A DNA stretch of 64,000 bases from Microbacterium proteolyticum (GTDB taxonomy: Bacteria; Actinomycetota; Actinomycetes; Actinomycetales; Microbacteriaceae), in contig NZ_JAUSZZ010000001.1 in the NCBI RefSeq assembly GCF_030818075.1, positions 2,666,001 to 2,730,000 on the forward strand. The letters are read 5' to 3'. Below, piece by piece: positions 59,395 to 64,000 of this stretch. The position numbers and the translations under genes were made by a program. Every line of letters begins with the position of its first letter. Within the stretch, counting starts at the first letter, position 1. Under the pieces are notes generated by a model. That model searched no databases and was not told where the DNA came from. It worked only from the letters and a program-made list of their open reading frames with translations.

Positions 59395-59943
59395 TCACGC
59401 GAGGTCGAGGACCTCCGCCAGCACCTCATCGAGCGGGCGTCCGGCGCCCGTGCGATCCGCCCACGCCCATACCGCGGCGAGCACGGCCGCCGACAGGGCG
59501 CCGGCACGCACCTGCGCGGCGAGCACCGGCATCCCGTCGTGCGCAAGACGGAGGGCGATCTCACGCTGCAGCCGGAACTGCCGCACGGCACGGTCGCGGT
59601 CGAGCTCGGCGGCGATTCCCATTGCCTCGGCGTTGGTGATCGCGAGCGCGAGGGCATCCGGCGCGAGACCTGCGCCGATAGCGGCCAGAGCGCCCTCGAC
59701 CGCGATGCCCTCGCGCAGCAGCGCGATCCCCGCCGCGGCCTGTTCGTCGAAGCCCGACCACAACACGTCGCTCTTGGCGGCGAAGTAGTTGAAGAAACTC
59801 GACCGGCTCACGCCCGCGCGTCGGGTGATGTCGGACACGCTCGTGGCGTCGTAGCCCTGCTCGAGGAACAATTCGCAAGCCGCCTCGGCCAGCACCTCAC
59901 GCGATGAGGCGCGAGGGCGTCCACTGCGCGGCTCGGGGGTCAC
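59395..59943 (-). CDS. TetR-family transcriptional regulator
   Basis: 182 residues. N-terminal [28 protein letters not shown], then [23 protein letters not shown]. The ligand domain (85-180) is Ala/Leu-rich and not diagnostic. GTG at 59943 has TAGGCT 6 nt upstream, so leaderless. It is divergent from lipB but the 64-bp gap shows no obvious dyad; a target cannot be named. Confidence 0.9.
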   Translation of the reverse strand: MTPEPRSGRPRASSREVLAEAACELFLEQGYDATSVSDITRRAGVSRSSFFNYFAAKSDVLWSGFDEQAAAGIALLREGIAVEGALAAIGAGLAPDALALAITNAEAMGIAAELDRDRAVRQFRLQREIALRLAHDGMPVLAAQVRAGALSAAVLAAVWAWADRTGAGRPLDEVLAEVLDLA

Positions 59944-60007
59944 CGGCTCAGCCTAGACGCGAGGCGGGCATGTATTCTTGGACGCAATCCAACATCGGAG
60001 GCGATCG

Positions 60008-60646
60008 ATGATCGACATCCATCACGCGGGCCTCGCTCCGCTCTACGTCCCCTATCTCGATGGCTGGGCCCACCAGCGTCGCATCCACGCCGACGTCGTC
60101 GCCGACGAACGCCCCGACACCCTTCTGCTCCTCGAGCACGAAGCCGTCTACACCGCCGGCAAGCGCACCGAGGCGCACGAGCGTCCCGACGACGGCACCC
60201 CCGTCATCGACGTCGATCGCGGCGGCAAGATCACCTGGCACGGCCCGGGTCAGCTCGTCGGGTACCCGATCGTGCGCCTGGCCGAGCCGATCGACGTCGT
60301 GGCCCACGTGCGCCGACTGGAGGGACTGCTGATCGATGCGCTCGGCGAGCACGGGGTCGACGGCTTCCGCGTCGACGGCCGCAGCGGCGTGTGGGTTCAG
60401 CGGCCGCTCGGTGTGGACAAGGTCGCCGCGATCGGCGTGCGCGTCGAGAAGGGTGTGACCATGCACGGTTTCGCTGTCAATTGCAACAACTCCCTCAGCG
60501 GTTTCCGGCACATCGTGCCGTGCGGCATCTCGGATGCCGGTGTCACGACCGTCAGCGACGTGGTGGGCGCCGACGTCTCCCCCGCCGACCTCGTACCGGC
60601 GATCGAGCGCGTCTTCCGCGCCGAGTACGCGGCGGTGGCGGCATGA
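60008..60646 (+). CDS. lipB: Octanoyltransferase LipB
   Basis: 212 residues; moves octanoyl from ACP to lipoyl domains. Motifs: [65 protein letters not shown] (catalytic Lys) and [10 protein letters not shown] (catalytic Cys). ATG at 60008 follows CGGAGGCGATCG. TATTCT at 59973-59978 is the likely -10. Its stop overlaps the lipA start in ATGA. Confidence 0.97.
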   Translation: MIDIHHAGLAPLYVPYLDGWAHQRRIHADVVADERPDTLLLLEHEAVYTAGKRTEAHERPDDGTPVIDVDRGGKITWHGPGQLVGYPIVRLAEPIDVVAHVRRLEGLLIDALGEHGVDGFRVDGRSGVWVQRPLGVDKVAAIGVRVEKGVTMHGFAVNCNNSLSGFRHIVPCGISDAGVTTVSDVVGADVSPADLVPAIERVFRAEYAAVAA

Positions 60647-61677
60647 GCGCCTGCGGGACCGGGAACGCCGGGGCCCCGGCATCCACCGCTCCGAACGGGC
60701 GGAAGCTCCTGCGCCTCGAGGTACGCAACGCCGAGACCCCCATCGAGCGCAAGCCCGAGTGGATCAAGACCAAGGCCAAGATGGGCCCGGAGTACACGGC
60801 GCTGCAGAAGCTCGTGAAGGGTGAAGACCTGCACACCGTGTGTCAGGAGGCCGGCTGCCCGAACATCTTCGAGTGCTGGGAGGACCGCGAGGCGACGTTC
60901 CTCATCGGCGGCTCGCAGTGCACCCGCCGCTGCGATTTCTGCCAGATCGACACGGGTAAGCCCGCCGACTACGACACCGATGAGCCGCGCCGCGTCGCCG
61001 AGAGCGTGACACGGATGCAGCTGCGGTACGCCACGGTGACCGGTGTGGCCCGCGATGATCTGCCCGACGAGGGAGCGTGGCTGCACGCCGAGACGGTGCG
61101 CCGCATCCACGCCGAGAACCCGGGCACAGGCGTCGAGATCCTCGCGACGGATTTCTCGGGCAACCCCGCGCACCTCGAAGAGGTGTTCTCCTCACGCCCG
61201 GAGGTGTTCGCGCACAACGTCGAGACGGTGCCGCGCATCTTCAAGCGCATCCGCCCGGCGTTCCGCTACGACCGCTCGCTGGGTGTGCTGAGCGCCGCCC
61301 GCGACGCGGGGCTCATCACGAAGTCGAACCTCATCCTCGGGATGGGCGAGGAGCCGGAAGAGGTGGTGCAGGCGCTTCAGGATCTGCACGACGCCGGCAC
61401 CGACATCATCACGATCACGCAGTACCTCCGCCCCACGCCTCGACACCTGCCCGTCCAGCGCTGGGTGAAGCCCGCCGAGTTCGTGGAGTTCAAGGACGAG
61501 GCCGAACGCATCGGCTTCCTCGGCGTGCTCGCCGGCCCCCTGGTGCGCTCGTCGTACCGCGCAGGTCGGTTGTGGGCGCAGTCGATGGTGTCGAAGGGCC
61601 GCGAGATCCCGCCGCACCTCGCCCACCTCGCGAAGGACATCGCGGCGGCCGACGCCGGATTCGCGCAGGCGGTCTGA
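60643..61677 (+). CDS. lipA: Lipoyl synthase LipA
   Basis: A 344-residue radical-SAM enzyme that inserts two sulfurs into the octanoyl chain. The auxiliary cluster cysteines are in [20 protein letters not shown] and the SAM cluster in [25 protein letters not shown] at the C terminus is the conserved RSSY ligand motif. With LipB it forms the endogenous lipoate route. The last eight codons and stop are repeated 113 bp downstream in a tandem duplication. Confidence 0.97.
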   Translation: MSACGTGNAGAPASTAPNGRKLLRLEVRNAETPIERKPEWIKTKAKMGPEYTALQKLVKGEDLHTVCQEAGCPNIFECWEDREATFLIGGSQCTRRCDFCQIDTGKPADYDTDEPRRVAESVTRMQLRYATVTGVARDDLPDEGAWLHAETVRRIHAENPGTGVEILATDFSGNPAHLEEVFSSRPEVFAHNVETVPRIFKRIRPAFRYDRSLGVLSAARDAGLITKSNLILGMGEEPEEVVQALQDLHDAGTDIITITQYLRPTPRHLPVQRWVKPAEFVEFKDEAERIGFLGVLAGPLVRSSYRAGRLWAQSMVSKGREIPPHLAHLAKDIAAADAGFAQAV

Positions 61678-61876
61678 CCCGCGCATGTCCCGGAAGCGGC
61701 TGCCGGGCGGCCCCTCAGCCAGCCGGTTCGGGGACACGCCCTCGCCGGAATCGGGACACGGCTGACGCCGGGTTCGCGCAGGCGGTCTGACCCGCGCATG
61801 TCCCGGAAGCGGCTGCCGGGTTGCCCCTCGGCCAGCCGGTTCGGGGACATGCCCTCGCCGGAACCGGGACACGGTC
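61651..61876. repeat. 113-bp tandem duplication covering the lipA 3' end
   Basis: Copy A (61651-61763) and copy B (61764-61876) both begin GACGCCGG and hold the codons for DAGFAQAV, a stop, then CATGTCCCGGAAGCGGCT... and AGCCGGTTCGGGGACA, which pair as an 18-bp imperfect stem. They differ at a handful of positions. Copy B abuts the stop of the leftward endonuclease-V-like gene, so the hairpins may terminate both transcripts. Confidence 0.92.
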
Positions 61877-62303
61877 AGACCGGCCAGATGTAGGGAAGGT
61901 CGTCGGGCACGTCACCGAAGCGGGGGACGTAGAACTCGGCATCCTTGCGGATGAGGTTCGACCGGTGGGCACGGTGGAACTCGGGGTCGCCGATCCAGTG
62001 CGGAAGGTCGAGTTCGCTCGGGTCGAGACCGTCGACCTCGGGCGCGAACGCACGGATCTTCTCCCGCACCGTGTCGGTGCGGCCCCGGGCGATCCACTCA
62101 TCGCTCATCACGAGTCCGTACGCGACGAGGGCGGGCAGGTGCCCGTCCCACATCTTCGCCGCCGGGTGGTGACGCCACCCATGCCCGGGGACCGTCAGCG
62201 CCCGCAGCAGCTGGAACGTCTCGACGCGCTGCTTGCCCAACCGCTTGAGGTCGAGGGCGCGGGCGGAGTCGACGAAGGACGGGTACGGCAGGAAGGTCTG
62301 CAC
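61875..62303 (-). CDS. Pyrimidine-dimer DNA glycosylase/endonuclease V-like protein
   Basis: A 142-residue protein of the MSMEG_6728 type: MQTFLPYPSFVDSARALDLKRLGKQRVETFQLLRAL, then GWRHHPAAKMWDGH and WIARGRTDTVREKIRAF. The family is related to T4 endonuclease V, but the T4 catalytic Thr2 is a Gln here, so activity is unproven. GTG at 62303 is preceded by the DUF2004 gene's stop 4 nt upstream. Confidence 0.85.
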   Translation of the reverse strand: MQTFLPYPSFVDSARALDLKRLGKQRVETFQLLRALTVPGHGWRHHPAAKMWDGHLPALVAYGLVMSDEWIARGRTDTVREKIRAFAPEVDGLDPSELDLPHWIGDPEFHRAHRSNLIRKDAEFYVPRFGDVPDDLPYIWPV

Positions 62304-62307
62304 GCGC

Positions 62308-62808
62308 TCAGTCGGCGCTGGTGACCGACTGCACCCGGCCGTCGGAGGCGAGGTTGACCAACAGCACGTCGTCGGTCGCGTCGGGGTCGAGCGCGTACTC
62401 CAGGACGGCGAACGGGTCGGCGCCGCCGTGCTCGTCGGCGAGGATGGTCATGCTCATCAGCTGCAGCGCCTTGATGACGTCGATGTGCGTGTCACCGCTC
62501 ACGTCGGCGAGCAGGTCGTCGAGCCCGTCACCGAGCGTCGCCTGCTGCTGCAGGATGTATTCGGTCACTTCACTCGTACGGGAATCGAGCTCCCCGACCA
62601 TCGCGTTGCGCGCGGCGAGGTCGATCGCCTCGAGGGAGGAGATCATGGATGCCGCGACATCGAGCGCCTCGGCCGAGACGTCATCCTGATCGGGTGCGGT
62701 CAGGTCGACGGTGACGCTCTGGTCGCCGAACTCGACGTTCTCGCTCCAGAAGATCGACCCGTCGGGGCCCGACTCGAGGAGTCCGAAGAAGTCGTGCTCG
62801 ATGGCCAT
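62308..62808 (-). CDS. DUF2004-like cytoplasmic protein
   Basis: 166 residues, strongly acidic (MAIEHDFFGLLESGPDGSIFWSE, VTVDLTAPDQDDVSAEALDVAA, VNLASDGRVQSVTSAD). It matches what I know of DUF2004 proteins: an N-terminal beta domain and helical C-terminal part. Function unknown. ATG at 62808 has GGAG 2 nt upstream and TTACAT 6 nt upstream, so it may be leaderless. Probably heads a two-gene transcript with the endonuclease-like gene. Confidence 0.8.
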   Translation of the reverse strand: MAIEHDFFGLLESGPDGSIFWSENVEFGDQSVTVDLTAPDQDDVSAEALDVAASMISSLEAIDLAARNAMVGELDSRTSEVTEYILQQQATLGDGLDDLLADVSGDTHIDVIKALQLMSMTILADEHGGADPFAVLEYALDPDATDDVLLVNLASDGRVQSVTSAD

Positions 62809-62914
62809 GGCTCCATGTAATCAGGCCCGTCGGGGTTCGGGAAGACGACCCGCCCACGCGCGCCGGTGCGGTATGGGGCGATCGCTGCGCGAACGGCCCG
62901 CGGGTGCCGCTACG

Positions 62915-63787
62915 TCAGTCGACCAGCGACGACGCGAACACGTGCGGGGTGAACCCCGTGAGGTCGCCGATCCCCTCGCCCTGGCCGAGGAGCTTGACCG
63001 GGATGCCGGTGCGCTCCTGCACGGCGAGGACGAATCCGCCCTTCGCCGACCCGTCGAGCTTGGTGAGCACGAGGCCGGTCACACCCGCGCTGTCGAGGAA
63101 GGCCTGCGCCTGCATGAGACCGTTCTGGCCCGTCGTTGCATCCAGCACCAACAGAACCTCGCTGATGGGCGCCTGCTTCTCGATGACGCGCTTGATCTTC
63201 CCGAGCTCGTCCATGAGCCCGCCCTTGGTGTGGAGGCGCCCAGCCGTGTCGACGAGCACGATCTCGGTGCCCGTCTCCTTGGCGTGGGCGACGGTCTGGA
63301 AGGCGACGGATGCCGGGTCCTGGCCCTCATGCTGAGGACGCACGATGGTCGCGCCTCCGCGCTCAGCCCACGTGGCGAGCTGGTCGACGGCCGCGGCGCG
63401 GAACGTGTCGGCGGCGCCGACCACGACCGTGCGTCCGTAGCGCTGCAGGAACTTGGCGAACTTGCCGATGGTGGTGGTCTTACCCACGCCGTTCACGCCG
63501 ACGACCAACACGACGGCCGGACGCTCGGTGAGGCGCAGTGTCGTGTCGAACTTCGCGAAGTGCTCTTCGAGCGTCTCGCGCAGCATGCGCTGCAGGTCGC
63601 GCGGATCCGTCGTGCGGTAACGGTCGACCTTCTCGTGCAGCTCGTCGATGAGCCGCTCCGTGACGTCGGGGCCGAAATCGGCGGTCAGCAGCGCCGTCTC
63701 GAGGTCGTCCCACGTCGTCTCGTCGATCGTGGGCTTGACGAACAATCCGCGCAGCGCGCGGCCCAGCGACCAGGAGTTCTCAGCCAT
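62915..63787 (-). CDS. ftsY: Signal recognition particle receptor FtsY
   Basis: 290 residues: a short N domain and the G domain GVNGVGKTTTIGKFAKFL (G1), DTFRAAAVDQL, DTAGRLHTKGGLMDEL (G3), and TKLDGSAKGGFVLAV (G4). The long acidic A domain of E. coli FtsY is absent, as in many actinobacteria; membrane binding would rest on the N-terminal helix (SLGRALRGLFVKP). TAAGCT lies 6 nt before the ATG, inside the smc 3' end. Confidence 0.97.
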   Translation of the reverse strand: MAENSWSLGRALRGLFVKPTIDETTWDDLETALLTADFGPDVTERLIDELHEKVDRYRTTDPRDLQRMLRETLEEHFAKFDTTLRLTERPAVVLVVGVNGVGKTTTIGKFAKFLQRYGRTVVVGAADTFRAAAVDQLATWAERGGATIVRPQHEGQDPASVAFQTVAHAKETGTEIVLVDTAGRLHTKGGLMDELGKIKRVIEKQAPISEVLLVLDATTGQNGLMQAQAFLDSAGVTGLVLTKLDGSAKGGFVLAVQERTGIPVKLLGQGEGIGDLTGFTPHVFASSLVD

Positions 63788-63791
63788 TGCT

Positions 63792-64000
63792 TCAGCTTAC
63801 GGGCGCGGCTTCGACCCGGCTCGCCGCCCGGTCCCCCACGCGTTGACCGACGACCGCCGACACGCCGTCCTGTCGCATCGACACCCCGTACAGCGCGTCC
63901 GCGATCTCCATCGTGCGCTTCTGGTGCGTGATGACGATGAGCTGACTGCTGGCGCGAAGCTTCTCGAACACCCCCAGCAAGCGCCCGAGGTTGGCGTCGT
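63792..64000 (-). CDS. smc: Chromosome segregation protein SMC, C-terminal end
   Basis: The last 68 codons of an ABC-type SMC ATPase: [15 protein letters not shown] (just after the Walker B), [37 protein letters not shown] (H-loop HQK), and a short tail. The 5' part is outside the window. The next gene, ftsY, follows after 4 nt, the usual smc-ftsY order. Confidence 0.93.
   Translation of the reverse strand, partial: DANLGRLLGVFEKLRASSQLIVITHQKRTMEIADALYGVSMRQDGVSAVVGQRVGDRAASRVEAAPVS

Overview
The window is a high-GC, gene-dense piece of an actinobacterial chromosome. The best fit is the family Microbacteriaceae, probably Microbacterium or a close relative. This rests on the actinobacterial gene pairs clpS/DUF2017 and rnhB/DUF2469, the GlgE glycogen route, the ffh/rpsP/KH-protein/rimM/trmD and rpsB/tsf/pyrH/frr/cdsA orders, and very G+C-rich third codon positions. 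Almost everything is housekeeping. No prophage, insertion sequence, CRISPR array or biosynthetic cluster was seen.

Layout. 1-8.5 kb: two thioesterases, EttA, a second SSB-like protein, and a divergent MocR regulator/YczE membrane protein pair. 8.5-10.4 kb: tRNA-Arg, oligoribonuclease, tRNA-His, then about 1 kb that is almost gene-free. 10.4-14.1 kb: metallopeptidase-clpS-DUF2017, a P-loop kinase, a GerW-like protein and a frameshifted dinB. 14.3-25.3 kb: gatCAB, an acyl-CoA synthetase, ligA, mnmA and a cysteine desulfurase. 25.4-31.7 kb: glgX-glgE-glgB. 31.8-38.2 kb: a thioredoxin/TPR protein, membrane and secreted proteins, a small hydrolase. 38.2-42.6 kb: cdsA-frr-pyrH and tsf-rpsB. 42.9-51.6 kb: an M23 peptidase, a DUF3060 lipoprotein, xerC, dprA, a frameshifted comM, yraN, DUF2469, rnhB, lepB, rplS. 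51.7-57.6 kb: map, a 140-bp tandem repeat array, trmD-rimM-khpA-rpsP, a GCS2 ligase and an SGNH hydrolase. 57.7-64 kb: ffh, a TetR regulator, lipB-lipA, small genes, ftsY and the end of smc.

How the genes work together. Translation and its quality control dominate: gatCAB, S2, EF-Ts, RRF, L19, S16, RimM, TrmD, MnmA with its sulfur donor, EttA, LepB, Ffh/FtsY and two tRNAs. Carbon storage is covered by debranching, maltosyl transfer and branching enzymes in one direction. LipB and LipA make protein-bound lipoate. LigA, DinB, DprA, ComM, XerC, RNase HII, SMC and an endonuclease-V-like protein form a scattered DNA-maintenance set. Many neighbours overlap by 1-8 bases (ATGA, GTGA, TGATG), implying coupled translation.

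Main unexplained signals. (1) The heptamer GGATGCC/GGCATCC occurs about 109 times by hand count, in both orientations about equally, and is several-fold above a composition-based estimate. Inverted pairs of it form hairpins. (2) A 140-bp unit is repeated six times between map and trmD. (3) Seventeen genes have a TAnnnT hexamer exactly 6-7 nt before the start codon, implying leaderless mRNAs; two divergent pairs share one overlapping -10. (4) dinB and comM each carry an apparent single-base frameshift. (5) Three other short tandem duplications occur, one of which copies the last codons of lipA.
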